Shown in pieces: positions 6,644-14,578 of a stretch of 26,085 bases of DNA; position 1 is the first letter of the stretch; every line of letters begins with the position of its first letter. This DNA is from a virus: IMG/VR virus record IMGVR_UViG_3300021364_000392, positions 1 through 26,085 of that record. One strand, 5' to 3'. The notes under the pieces were generated by a model. That model was given only the letters and a program-made list of their open reading frames with translations. It made no database searches and was not told where the DNA came from. The translations under genes were made by a program, and so were the position numbers.

Positions 6644-6663
6644 ATGTAGAATGCAAGGCTCTT

Positions 6664-7359
6664 CTATTTAGTAATATAACCTTCTTCCATTAACCACTTC
6701 TTGGTTAATGGTGTTGGAGGATAAACTTTCCACATCTCACCTGCTGCACATGCATCCAATGCTTTGGCAGTCATACCTTCGGTGCGTCCTGCCCATCCTG
6801 CTTCTGCCTCCCAGGGCACAGCAGACTTGGGATATGTGCGCTTTGCCATTACACGCCAGACCATAGGCACTTCTTCTTCAGGTTTGATAATAGCAATCAA
6901 ACTATTCTTGATTGTACCTGCCATGCAATCTTGTGCGGCGTGCCAACCTTCGTGGCGTGTGACACTCATAAGTATATTTTGACGATTCATAAATGACTCG
7001 TTCAAATAAAAGTTATTACTAACAGTATGATATACTCCACGATGTCCTGGTGGAAAATACTTCTCATCTGCTAGAAATACACCAACTCCGATGCGATCAA
7101 AAGCTTTGATAATACTGTTGAATTCGTCAGCAACAGAACTAAAATCGCTATCGGGATACTCGCGAGTAATATCACTGATACTTTTGATTCGTCTAACATT
7201 ATCGGTACACTCCCCGACGATTAAACATCCCAAGGAATCCATGGTGCGATACCCTTTAATGTGACCCCTAGTATGATCTGCCATAACAGGAACTGTCATA
7301 CTGTGAGCAGCACCAAAAAGTGCTCCAGCAAGAATGGCATTCCAAAGATTGTTACTCAT
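6664..7359 (-). CDS. Exported putative zinc metallopeptidase (HEGWH)
   Basis: 231 residues. N-terminal signal sequence (LWNAILAGALFGAAHSM, then VPVMAD), so the mature enzyme would act in the periplasm or outside. RHEGWH at residues 135-140 is an HExxH zinc-binding motif on a predicted helix; the downstream AEAGWAGRTEG (about 184-194) could give the third, glutamate ligand. Six cysteines sit in the mature part. No known family name can be assigned from sequence alone. Possible jobs are host wall or envelope protein cleavage at lysis, or processing of the other exported phage proteins. The start overlaps the stop of the nuclease gene (ATGA). Confidence 0.75.
   Translation of the reverse strand: MSNNLWNAILAGALFGAAHSMTVPVMADHTRGHIKGYRTMDSLGCLIVGECTDNVRRIKSISDITREYPDSDFSSVADEFNSIIKAFDRIGVGVFLADEKYFPPGHRGVYHTVSNNFYLNESFMNRQNILMSVTRHEGWHAAQDCMAGTIKNSLIAIIKPEEEVPMVWRVMAKRTYPKSAVPWEAEAGWAGRTEGMTAKALDACAAGEMWKVYPPTPLTKKWLMEEGYITK
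6665..6671 (-). promoter_or_regulatory. Late-promoter-like element (CTAAATA)
   Basis: ACTAAATA on the - strand, one base off TATAAATA, overlapping the stop codon of the metallopeptidase gene (ACT AAA TAG). The predicted start at about 6659 lies 16 nt before ATG 6643. Confidence 0.45.
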
Positions 7360-7694
7360 GATTTACCCTCAAATAATTGTATAAAGTATTCAGCGTCAAC
7401 TACTACCAGAGGTTTCTTACCATTTTTTTTGATAACAACAATTGGTTCGTAATCACCGCAGTTGGAAGCAGACTGTTCGTATGCCTCCCAGATATTTAGT
7501 TTCTCCACATTCTTGCATTCTATGCTATGTGGAAACTTTTGACGTGCTGCTCGCGCCATAATTAAATCTTCTCCACCAGCACCCATGCTACGAGATTCAA
7601 TATCCTCAGGATGAATGTCTAGTGCTTCAATAAGTTTATCTCTCACCCACTGTTGCAACCGTCTGCCTTTTGCTTTCGCAGACTGTGCCTTCAT
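7356..7694 (-). CDS. Small PD-(D/E)XK nuclease, Holliday-junction-resolvase-like
   Basis: 112 residues. SRSMGAGGEDLIM at 34-46 supplies the metal-binding Asp43 and HSIECKN at 56-62 gives the E-x-K (Glu59, Lys61); WEAYEQS at 69-75 matches the helix after the catalytic core. Basic N-terminal helix (KAKGRRLQQWVRDKL) probably contacts DNA. The fold is that of small phage resolvases and VRR-NUC-type nucleases; role in branch resolution before packaging, or in repair, is inferred. Its ribosome-binding site (GGGGG, 7704-7708) lies in the 3' arm of a hairpin, suggesting late-only translation. Confidence 0.78.
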   Translation of the reverse strand: MKAQSAKAKGRRLQQWVRDKLIEALDIHPEDIESRSMGAGGEDLIMARAARQKFPHSIECKNVEKLNIWEAYEQSASNCGDYEPIVVIKKNGKKPLVVVDAEYFIQLFEGKS

Positions 7695-7698
7695 ACAA

Positions 7699-7728
7699 AA
7701 ATACCCCCATCATAAGATGAAGGTATTT
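7699..7728 (-). terminator. Hairpin with U run: terminator and/or ribosome-site lock before the nuclease gene
   Basis: On the - strand AAAUACC UU CAUC (7728-7716), loop UUAU, GAUG GG GGUAUUU (7715 loop side to 7699): 13 pairs including two G-U pairs, followed by UU, giving five U in a row. The two pairs that are G-U in the - strand RNA are A-C mismatches in the + strand RNA, so the structure is for leftward transcription. It ends the primase-nrdAB transcript and also buries the GGGGG ribosome site of the gene starting at 7694. Confidence 0.7.
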
Positions 7729-7730
7729 AG
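7724..7730 (-). promoter_or_regulatory. Late-promoter-like CTAAATA inside hairpin 5' arm
   Basis: CTAAATA at 7730-7724. Using T4 spacing the transcript would start near 7718, so it would lack nearly all of the 5' arm of the hairpin and leave the ribosome site open. Motif differs from TATAAATA at one base of seven. Confidence 0.45.
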
Positions 7731-7731
7731 A

Positions 7732-7923
7732 CTACATCAGTGGGTCATCCCACGGATCTGGTATTTCCATTTGATTGCCTGCAGAATAAATGCTTCTGCT
7801 AGACTGGTCGGTCCCAGTCTCAGGACCTGCCAGTGACTCTCTGGTAGATCTGGATCTGCCAGTGCTTTCCTTTTCCACTCGGGCATCATAGTTGAAAACC
7901 AGCGAAAGTATCTTTTTTAACAT
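7732..7923 (-). CDS. Small protein downstream of nrdB (63 aa)
   Basis: ATG 7923 lies inside the nrdB 3' end (38-nt overlap), with GGAGGA 11 nt upstream, so the start is well supported. MLKKILSLVF is a short hydrophobic/basic N-terminus, followed by an Arg/Ser/Thr-rich stretch (STGRSRSTRES) and an acidic end (EIPDPWDDPLM). No Cys pair, so it is not a glutaredoxin, which is often found next to nrd genes. Function unknown. Confidence 0.65.
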   Translation of the reverse strand: MLKKILSLVFNYDARVEKESTGRSRSTRESLAGPETGTDQSSRSIYSAGNQMEIPDPWDDPLM

Positions 7924-9067
7924 CTTGCTTGATTCCTCCTACAATGTAACTTTCAACTTCAGTTTCCTGAGGAGCAACCTGAAGACCCTTAGATGAGATC
8001 CAATGCTCTGTCCAGGGCAGAGGATTGTTCTTTGCAGGAATATCAAACATAGGTTTGATACCAATCGCTTTCATGCGACGGTTAGCAACCCACTCAACGT
8101 ACTGAGTTAAAAGTTTAGCATTAAGACCGATCATGGATCCATCTTTGAACAGATACTCCGCCCATGCTTTCTCTTCAGTCACCGCTTTCTGGAAAGTTTC
8201 CTTTACCCATTCCTCTTCTTCTTTGGCGATCTGAAGCATGTCTGGATCGTCTCCTTGATTCCATTTATTGATAATGTTCTGTGTAAGAACAAGATGTTGG
8301 TTTTCGTCTCTTGCGATGAGAGAGATGATTTTAGCGGATCCCTCCATGAGCTTAAGCTCTCCAAAAGCAAACGAGCAGGCGAACGAGACATAGAATCGGA
8401 TTCCTTCCAGGATGTTGACATTCATTACAGCGCGATAGAGTTTGCGCTTAAGTTCATACAAAGTATACTGGGCAGATGGTACACCGTCAAGGTTATGCTG
8501 CCACATGTTGCTGCTTCCATACATTTGTGCTTCATTAATGAAGTCATTGTATGCCTCAGTAACACTCTCTGCCCGTGAGAGGATCATCTGATCGTCTAGA
8601 ATGGTGTCAAAAATTTCAGAGGGGTCTGCATATACATTTTTGATAATGTATGTGTAGGAGCGACTGTGAATCATCTCCATGAATCCCCATACTTCCATAC
8701 ATGCTTCCAGTTCAGGAAGAGAGCAATATGGAATGAATGCCATACCAGGACCACGACCCTGAACCGAGTCAAGAAGAATCTGATACTTAAGATTGCTTGT
8801 GAAGATGTGCTTTTGTTCTGGACGCAAACTCTGATAATCAGCGCGATCTTTCTGTAGCGATACCTCTTCGGGACGCCAGAAGTATCCTAATTGTGTCTGT
8901 GTGAGTTTATCAAACACAGGATACTTGTAAGAATCGTAACGTTGAATGCCCAAAGGAGCACCGAAGAACATCGGTTGTTTCTTTGAATCAACTTTACCTT
9001 TATTAAAAACTGTCATTCCTTTGACATCAACGTCATCGGAAAGGGTCTTAAATTGCACAGCTGTCAC
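7886..9067 (-). CDS. nrdB: Ribonucleotide reductase class Ia, beta subunit
   Basis: Holds the di-iron tyrosyl radical cofactor and passes the radical to NrdA. 393 residues from GTG 9067. Ligands fit the E. coli R2 spacing: Asp100, Glu131, His134, Glu221, Glu255 and His258, with the radical tyrosine Tyr138 in SRSYTYI. The GTG start overlaps nrdA by 20 nt and has GGAGGAAG 6-7 nt upstream, supplied by the acidic nrdA tail codons. An ATG at 9013 (MTVFNKGKVD) gives the usual N-terminus of the family but has only an adjacent AAGGA; both are possible. Works with NrdA in the cytoplasm, making dNDPs for phage DNA synthesis. Confidence 0.95.
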   Translation of the reverse strand: MTAVQFKTLSDDVDVKGMTVFNKGKVDSKKQPMFFGAPLGIQRYDSYKYPVFDKLTQTQLGYFWRPEEVSLQKDRADYQSLRPEQKHIFTSNLKYQILLDSVQGRGPGMAFIPYCSLPELEACMEVWGFMEMIHSRSYTYIIKNVYADPSEIFDTILDDQMILSRAESVTEAYNDFINEAQMYGSSNMWQHNLDGVPSAQYTLYELKRKLYRAVMNVNILEGIRFYVSFACSFAFGELKLMEGSAKIISLIARDENQHLVLTQNIINKWNQGDDPDMLQIAKEEEEWVKETFQKAVTEEKAWAEYLFKDGSMIGLNAKLLTQYVEWVANRRMKAIGIKPMFDIPAKNNPLPWTEHWISSKGLQVAPQETEVESYIVGGIKQDVKKDTFAGFQL

Positions 9068-11366
9068 AGGCTTCTTCCTCCGTGGGTGATGAACTTAAAA
9101 TACTTTCTACTAATTTTTGTGCTGCTAACTTGTTATTGTCCTCCTTATACTCGTCGGTCTTGATGTCATAAGTGTTCTGGTAGTACGAGGTTTTCCAACC
9201 ATACTTGTAAGTGGTAAGAAAATCTTGTGCCATTACAGATACAGGAACTTCATTATCATCATAGTGTTCTGGATTATAACTCCAGTTACCTGAGATTGCC
9301 TGATCAAAGAACTTTTGAATCACTGCAATACATTTAATGTATCCAGCGTTAGAACTCATCTCCCAAAGCAATGTGTAATTATTCTTCAGCGTGGTGTACT
9401 GAGGAACAATCTGCTTAAGAGGTCCCTTCTTTGATTTCTTAATGGACAAGAAATCACGGGGTGGTTCAATTCCGTTTGTGGCATTTGACACAACGGAACT
9501 GCTCTCTGAAGGCATCTGTGCGGACAGTGTTGAGTGCCGTAATCCGTGTTCCAGGATAGACTGTCTAAGACTCTCCCAATCATAGACATAAGTTGGTTCT
9601 ACTAGTTCGTCAATGTCGCTCTTATATGTATCAATTGGAAGAATTCCATCAGAATACTTAGTACGATCAAAGTATTCACATGCTCCCTTCTCTTTAGCAA
9701 TCTCATTAGAAGACTTAAGAAGGAAGTATTGGAATGCTTCTGTCAACTTATGGATCTCAGTCAATGCATCTGGATCCTCATAACTATAACCGTTCTTGGC
9801 AAGATAATGTGCCAAACCAATATAACCAATACCAAGCGAACGACGTGCCTTCGTAGAGCGTTCTGCAGCGATTACAGGATACTTCTGATAGTCAATCAGT
9901 TCTTCCAGACCACGGACAGAAAGATCACAGAGATCTTCCAACTCTTCAATGTGACGAAGTTTACCAATATTGACAGCAGAAAGAATGCACAGAGCAATCT
10001 CTCCCTCAGGATCATCAATATGACTCAGAGGTTTAGTGGGAAGTGTAATCTCTTGACAGAGATTAGACATGTTAACTTTATCCTTGAATGAAGAATGACT
10101 GTTGCAGTGGTCAATGTTCATGATATAAACACGACCAGTCTCTGCTCTCTCCTTCAGGAGGTCCAGAATGAGTTCTTGAGCTCCGATAGTTTTTCTTGGA
10201 ATAGAGTCATCTCGTTCATAACCCATATACATGTCGTCAAATCCAGGAGTACCAAAAGCATCGTACAAACCAGGAACGTCGTGCGGACTGAAGAGGGAGA
10301 TCTCTCCATTCTGAATGAATCGCTCGTAGAAGAGTTTGCTGATTTGGATTGAGTAGTCAAGTTTTCTGACACGATTATCTTCTGATCCTTTATTGTTCTT
10401 CAGAACAAGAATGTCTTCAATTTCCTGATGCCAGATCGGAAAGTGGACAGTTGCTGATCCACCACGGATTCCATTCTGGGTGCAGCATCGTACAGTTGAT
10501 TCAAACTTTTTAAGGAAAGGAATAACACCAGTGTGCTGTACTTCTCCGCCTCTGATTTTACTGTTGATGCCACGGATTCTGCCTGCGTTGATACCAATAC
10601 CAGCCCTCTGTGCGACATAACGACCGATGGCCATATCAGAAGTAAAAATACTATCCAGGGTGTCGTCAGAATCAACCAGAACACAAGACGCGAACTGACG
10701 TAGAGGAGTTCTGACTCCTGCCAGGATTGGTGTTGGGACATTTATCTTATGCTTTGAGATTGCGTCATAATATCTCTTCACATAATCCAAGCGAGTTTCC
10801 GCTGGATAATCTCCGAAAATTGTTGCAGCAACTAAGATGTAAGCATACTGAGGAATCTCAAAAATCTTATTGTTGCTTCTATCTTGTACAAGATATTTAT
10901 CTACAACTTGACGGAGACCAGCATAAGTGAAAAGATAATCACGACCGTGATCAACATATGTATTGATCTTATCCCATTCTTCAGAAGTGTACTTTACATA
11001 CAGTTGTGAATCATAGATGCCAGCATCAACACCAGCTTTCACATGATCCTTCACTGAAGGGAAACCATGCTTCCATTCTGGTCCAAGAACTTCTTTATAC
11101 AGACCAAATAAAAGCAACCGTGCTGCAACAAACTGATAGTTAGGATTATCAAGACTAATCAAATCACTAGCAGAACGAATCAGAATCTCCTGAATCTGTT
11201 CTGTGGAGATGCCATCAAAGAATTGAATACCAGAGTTCATTTCTACCTGACTCGCAGAAACTCCAGAGAGTCCACCACAAGCACAGTCCACCATGCTATG
11301 GATTTTTTCTAGATTTAAAGATTCAATTCCCCCGTCTCGTTTTACTACTTTGATTCCGTTGCTCAT
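9048..11366 (-). CDS. nrdA: Ribonucleotide reductase class Ia, alpha subunit
   Basis: Reduces ribonucleoside diphosphates; 772 residues, normal for the class. An N-terminal ATP-cone (about 5-95) is present, so dATP/ATP control is probably kept. The substrate-site cysteines are Cys228 (FASCVLVD) and Cys460 (ALCILSAVN); the radical Cys437 and catalytic Glu439 and Asn435 are in SNLCQEI. The C-terminal CDSC pair is the swinging thiol that takes electrons from thioredoxin or glutaredoxin. ATG 11366 overlaps the primase stop (ATGA). The EEEACDSCAI tail also encodes the nrdB ribosome site. Confidence 0.96.
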   Translation of the reverse strand: MSNGIKVVKRDGGIESLNLEKIHSMVDCACGGLSGVSASQVEMNSGIQFFDGISTEQIQEILIRSASDLISLDNPNYQFVAARLLLFGLYKEVLGPEWKHGFPSVKDHVKAGVDAGIYDSQLYVKYTSEEWDKINTYVDHGRDYLFTYAGLRQVVDKYLVQDRSNNKIFEIPQYAYILVAATIFGDYPAETRLDYVKRYYDAISKHKINVPTPILAGVRTPLRQFASCVLVDSDDTLDSIFTSDMAIGRYVAQRAGIGINAGRIRGINSKIRGGEVQHTGVIPFLKKFESTVRCCTQNGIRGGSATVHFPIWHQEIEDILVLKNNKGSEDNRVRKLDYSIQISKLFYERFIQNGEISLFSPHDVPGLYDAFGTPGFDDMYMGYERDDSIPRKTIGAQELILDLLKERAETGRVYIMNIDHCNSHSSFKDKVNMSNLCQEITLPTKPLSHIDDPEGEIALCILSAVNIGKLRHIEELEDLCDLSVRGLEELIDYQKYPVIAAERSTKARRSLGIGYIGLAHYLAKNGYSYEDPDALTEIHKLTEAFQYFLLKSSNEIAKEKGACEYFDRTKYSDGILPIDTYKSDIDELVEPTYVYDWESLRQSILEHGLRHSTLSAQMPSESSSVVSNATNGIEPPRDFLSIKKSKKGPLKQIVPQYTTLKNNYTLLWEMSSNAGYIKCIAVIQKFFDQAISGNWSYNPEHYDDNEVPVSVMAQDFLTTYKYGWKTSYYQNTYDIKTDEYKEDNNKLAAQKLVESILSSSPTEEEACDSCAI

Positions 11367-12343
11367 ACTTTTTTCCAGGCGTTTAATTTGAGGTTTGCTT
11401 CTAGTCCTTGGTAGATATTTGATTCTACCACACTCTGAACGTCGTGTCCAGACAATGCCATGTCATTGAGATCCTTCTCTCTTACTGAACTTGGCCAGAT
11501 CACAATCTTATTTCCTTTGTCAATTAAGTTTTCATACTTAGATACGATTTCTTTGTTTCTTGGTTCGTTGTCCAAAACATAAACAAGGTCACTGTAGTCA
11601 GTGCTATCCATGGTAACATCAGATCCACACATGGCGATGGAGTTTGATAAGAATAGGGAATCAAATGGTCCTTCGGTGACATAGACAGTTTTAGATTTTT
11701 GTACTCTATCTAACCCAAAAATCTTTGGGTAGTTCTTATTTAAAATTGTGGTGATATATCTCAACTTAGAATTCTTTTCTAAGGATCTTCCCTGATACCC
11801 GAAAACCTTTCCGTCATCTGATATTAGGGGGATGATAATTCTAGATTCTTTGACATTATTACTGAGTTTTGCCCAAGCATTAAAGTCCTCTGCGTAGTAG
11901 AATATTGAGAAAAATTTCTCTGGTATTTGTCTTTGAGAGAGGTACAGTTTTGCTGTGTGTGTAGTATTTAGAATTGAGACTTTTTTAAGATCTGAAAAAA
12001 TACTTTTGTCAAAGTTTGGTGACGGAAGTTTGAAATCAGGTTCTGGTGTGTTACTTCCTTTGCCTGTGAGACCGTCCTTATATCGCTCCAGAACGTACTC
12101 ATCATGTAAAAGGGTGTTGTGATCCTTCAGGAAATTTGAGAGGGTTCTGCCGACGCCACAGTTGTGGCATTTGAAGAAGAAGTCATTACGTTTGCGATAA
12201 AAATAACCCCTGGTTTTGTTGCGATTCTTTGACGAATCACCACAGTAGGGGCATCTGAATGTATAAAGATCTGTCTTCTTCTTTGAAAATTTAATTAACT
12301 GAGGAGAAACTAGATTGATGTACTTAGCATCAAGAAAGCTCAT
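11363..12343 (-). CDS. DNA primase, T4 gp61-like
   Basis: Makes RNA primers for lagging-strand synthesis with the gp41 helicase. 326 residues. An N-terminal zinc ribbon has CPYC (Cys31, Cys34) and CHNC (Cys59, Cys62); a Toprim domain has TEGPFDSLF (Glu224, Asp228) and VYVLDNEPRNKE (Asp258, Glu260). The order zinc finger then Toprim matches gp61 of T4. It starts at ATG 12343 inside the previous gene (14-nt overlap) and is followed by nrdA with a 4-nt overlap, so primer and dNTP production are coupled. The helicase partner is encoded at 19762-21150. Confidence 0.92.
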   Translation of the reverse strand: MSFLDAKYINLVSPQLIKFSKKKTDLYTFRCPYCGDSSKNRNKTRGYFYRKRNDFFFKCHNCGVGRTLSNFLKDHNTLLHDEYVLERYKDGLTGKGSNTPEPDFKLPSPNFDKSIFSDLKKVSILNTTHTAKLYLSQRQIPEKFFSIFYYAEDFNAWAKLSNNVKESRIIIPLISDDGKVFGYQGRSLEKNSKLRYITTILNKNYPKIFGLDRVQKSKTVYVTEGPFDSLFLSNSIAMCGSDVTMDSTDYSDLVYVLDNEPRNKEIVSKYENLIDKGNKIVIWPSSVREKDLNDMALSGHDVQSVVESNIYQGLEANLKLNAWKKV

Positions 12344-12767
12344 GCTGTAAGACTACTTCATTTGCAGTCATACTAACAGAATTACTGGGTGGTGTCAAGA
12401 CTTTAATGATCGGTGGGACCACTTGTAACACTGCCACAAGGGTAGCAAGAACAGCACCAGCACCAATCACAAACTTAGCATTGGCATCTACTTTCTTTTG
12501 AAGAGCAGACACTCTGCTGTGGATAGTTTCATTATCCTTTTCATGCCTTACTTTCATCTCTTCCAACATACCGATAATCAATTTGTCTGCCCTCTCGCTT
12601 TCATCTAGTCTATTCTCATGACGCTCTAAAATCACAGCAATCTTATTACTGTTTTCCGAGATAGTCCCGACTGCCTTTTCAAGTTTGTCAAGCATCTCTT
12701 TGGAGAGATCTTCATAAATGCTGAGTTTGGATTCAAGAACCGCTAATTTTTGAAGACCGAATGCCAT
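12330..12767 (-). CDS. Coiled-coil protein with one C-terminal membrane span
   Basis: 145 residues. Residues 5-95 are heptad-rich coiled coil (LESKLSIYEDLSKEMLDKLE and following), then one transmembrane helix at about 97-121 (FVIGAGAVLATLVAVLQVVP) and a short polar tail. The layout resembles XhlA-like and other phage tail-anchored coiled-coil proteins, but no specific family can be claimed. It lies directly upstream of primase with a 14-nt overlap. Confidence 0.72.
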   Translation of the reverse strand: MAFGLQKLAVLESKLSIYEDLSKEMLDKLEKAVGTISENSNKIAVILERHENRLDESERADKLIIGMLEEMKVRHEKDNETIHSRVSALQKKVDANAKFVIGAGAVLATLVAVLQVVPPIIKVLTPPSNSVSMTANEVVLQHELS

Positions 12768-12768
12768 C

Positions 12769-13524
12769 TTACATATTGTTCGGATTGAACTGCATCACCT
12801 TCAGGAAGTCTTCAACGCTCTTGTTCATGAGGAAACGATACATATCCTGACGGGCAGGATCAAGTCCCTCAAAGGTAGCGACCATTCTCTTAGCAACATC
12901 AGTGTTGACTCTAAGTGAACGACCGTCTCTAAACTGAACGTGACCTTCTACTTCTTGATTGCCATAAGTAGATTCCTGAGCAAGTTTCATCAGGGTGCCA
13001 AGAACTTCTACTCCAGGTGCCTGGGTGCCTGCTGCCTCTTCAATAGATTCTTTCTGAGTCTGAAGTCTCTTATTCTTATCTGATGCCTTCTTTCTGAAGT
13101 CCGACAGACGTGCCTTCATCAGGGTATCCATTTCTTTGGTCTTATTACCCATCTTCTCTTTGGCATCTTGTGCCTTCTTCTGAACTTCTCTTTGTTTGTT
13201 CAGTTTCTTTTGTTGGGCAATTTGTTTCTGAGCACGTTCAGTGTCAGAGGTTCCCTGTTGTTTCTCGTCTGCCTCAATAATGTGTTGTTCTTGTGCCATT
13301 TTTTTCTTTGCCCTCTTGTCTCGGTTGGATAGGATACGGTTTACAAGTTTACGACCTGCTTTAGTTCTACCATCATACTTTTTTTTCTTCTTTTTACTCG
13401 CAGGAATACCAGGAGGTTCATGTGCTGGAGGTAGTGCTAAGTTAGCACCAGTCCCTACTGACATAGTAGGTTCCTCCCACATGGAGTATCTTGCTTGTTG
13501 TAGAAGTTTTCTGATGTTTTTCAT
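12769..13524 (-). CDS. Lys/Gln-rich, highly charged helical protein
   Basis: 251 residues. The N-terminal part has a PPAHEPPGIP segment and a poly-Lys run (SKKKKKKYDGRTKAGRKL), followed by a long charged helix (about 75-165, many Lys, Gln, Glu; coiled-coil or single alpha-helix). A more ordinary globular C-terminus follows (GHVQFRDGRSLRVNTDVAKR; FLKVMQFNPNNM). Basic region suggests nucleic-acid binding or scaffold contact. No family recognised. The start overlaps the upstream stop by 4 nt. Confidence 0.7.
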   Translation of the reverse strand: MKNIRKLLQQARYSMWEEPTMSVGTGANLALPPAHEPPGIPASKKKKKKYDGRTKAGRKLVNRILSNRDKRAKKKMAQEQHIIEADEKQQGTSDTERAQKQIAQQKKLNKQREVQKKAQDAKEKMGNKTKEMDTLMKARLSDFRKKASDKNKRLQTQKESIEEAAGTQAPGVEVLGTLMKLAQESTYGNQEVEGHVQFRDGRSLRVNTDVAKRMVATFEGLDPARQDMYRFLMNKSVEDFLKVMQFNPNNM

Positions 13525-13883
13525 ATCTTATTTAGTTCTTCTAAACACTTACAGTCAGATTCTACCTCAGACATATAGTTTGGTGGTAGTCTGTCCAGAT
13601 ATTCTAAAAAAGATTTGAGAACTGGCCAACAATTACTTTCAATCTTATAGAATAAAAGAGGAACTGTGGCATCATTGAATACATTAAACAGAATAATCAT
13701 ATGATTAAGTATTAAATGATGCTTAAGTATACCACTATTCAGATACTTTCGTATCAATTTTTTGACATACTTAAACCTTTTCAGGTCTTCATCAAATTCC
13801 TCTTTCGTTGTGCAGTGTGGATTGTTGTAATATTTAATCGCAAAGAAGATATAGTTATCTTCATTCAGTTCATCAAATCTCAT
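13521..13883 (-). CDS. Uncharacterised helical protein (120 aa)
   Basis: Starts MRFDELNEDNYIFFAIKYYN; mostly helical with hydrophobic HHLILNHMIILFNVF in the middle and a Cys-containing acidic C-terminus. The composition (Phe, Tyr, Ile, Asn rich) is unlike its Lys-rich neighbour. No membrane topology is certain. It begins 8 nt after the Ig-domain gene stop without a clear Shine-Dalgarno, so it is probably translated by coupling. Function unknown. Confidence 0.7.
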   Translation of the reverse strand: MRFDELNEDNYIFFAIKYYNNPHCTTKEEFDEDLKRFKYVKKLIRKYLNSGILKHHLILNHMIILFNVFNDATVPLLFYKIESNCWPVLKSFLEYLDRLPPNYMSEVESDCKCLEELNKI

Positions 13884-13890
13884 TTATTCA

Positions 13891-14490
13891 TCAGGCGACA
13901 GTAAGGGTAGCAGCGTCGGAGGTTACGTCAGTAGAAGCACCAGTGTTGGAAACAACGACTCTGTACTGATATGTATCCAGTCCAGTAGAGTCTGAAATGT
14001 CCAGAGTGCTTGCAGTTGTGCCACTGTAGACACCAGCTTCAGCAAGATTGGCGAAGGTAGTGCCACCATCAGTAGACTCTTGCCACTGGAAGGTCAGTGT
14101 TCCACCAGCAGGTGTTGTGCTAGCAGCAACTACAAACTGAGCAGCGGCAGGAGCAGTTACGCTAGCAGCAGCTGGTTGAGAATCAATAGCGATTGTGTAA
14201 TCTGCTGCGATTGCGTCGTCTGGCTGAGTCTCATTAGCGTTGAGATCAGGACCAGTGATGAATGCTAAGCACTCAGCTTTGGTGCGAGTAACGCTGCCCT
14301 GTGCATAAGTGTGGAAGTTCCACCAACCAGGACCATTAATTCCTCTTGCTTTGTTCTCAGCAAGTGCTGCTTCCTGTTCGTCAACAAAGACTACAGTCAT
14401 ATCACTGCTAGCACTGGCAGGACCATTGCCGCGAGTAGCTTCAACTTTAGTCTTGTTTGCGTTGGAATCAGTTCTTCCGTATAACGCCAT
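13891..14490 (-). CDS. Ig-like-domain protein, probable virion surface protein
   Basis: 199 residues. Residues 1-75 form a distinct domain (MALYGRTDSNANKTK, GPGWWNFHTYAQG, AECLAFITGP). Residues 105-199 look like an immunoglobulin-like fold: TLTFQWQESTDGG (the core Trp), then YSGTTASTLDIS and YQYRVVVSNTGAS (the Tyr corner). Ig domains are common on capsids and tails of tailed phages and help weak surface binding. It follows an exact TATAAATA late promoter with AGGGAA as ribosome site, which fits a structural gene. Confidence 0.8.
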   Translation of the reverse strand: MALYGRTDSNANKTKVEATRGNGPASASSDMTVVFVDEQEAALAENKARGINGPGWWNFHTYAQGSVTRTKAECLAFITGPDLNANETQPDDAIAADYTIAIDSQPAAASVTAPAAAQFVVAASTTPAGGTLTFQWQESTDGGTTFANLAEAGVYSGTTASTLDISDSTGLDTYQYRVVVSNTGASTDVTSDAATLTVA

Positions 14491-14523
14491 GTGAATTCCC
14501 TATAAAGTTCGTTAATCTTTTTT

Positions 14524-14531
14524 TATTTATA
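14524..14531 (-). promoter_or_regulatory. T4-type late promoter (TATAAATA)
   Basis: Exact TATAAATA on the - strand, 33 nt before ATG 14490, lying directly after the U run of the upstream terminator. Predicted start near 14518; leader carries AGGGAA 7-8 nt before the ATG. Confidence 0.78.
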
Positions 14532-14554
14532 AAAAAAGGGGAGTCATGCTCCCC
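14531..14554 (-). terminator. Rho-independent terminator
   Basis: - strand GGGGAG (14554-14549), loop CATGA, CTCCCC (14543-14538), then seven U (14537-14531). It ends the leftward transcript of the 72-residue gene at 14579-14797. On the + strand the tail is A-rich, so it works leftward only. Confidence 0.85.
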
Positions 14555-14578
14555 AAAAAATCTAGTTGTGAGTTGATA

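Noticed and set aside
7732-7923. Glutaredoxin next to nrdB
   Set aside because: The small gene has no Cys-x-x-Cys motif and is Arg/Ser-rich.
13529-13535. CTAAATA on the - strand near ATG 13524, looking like a late promoter
   Set aside because: The predicted start would fall inside the ATG, leaving no leader; the bases are explained by the codons of the preceding gene end (ELNKI).
13882-13890. GAATAAATG before the 120-residue gene, resembling a late promoter
   Set aside because: The last base breaks the motif and it overlaps the start codon itself.
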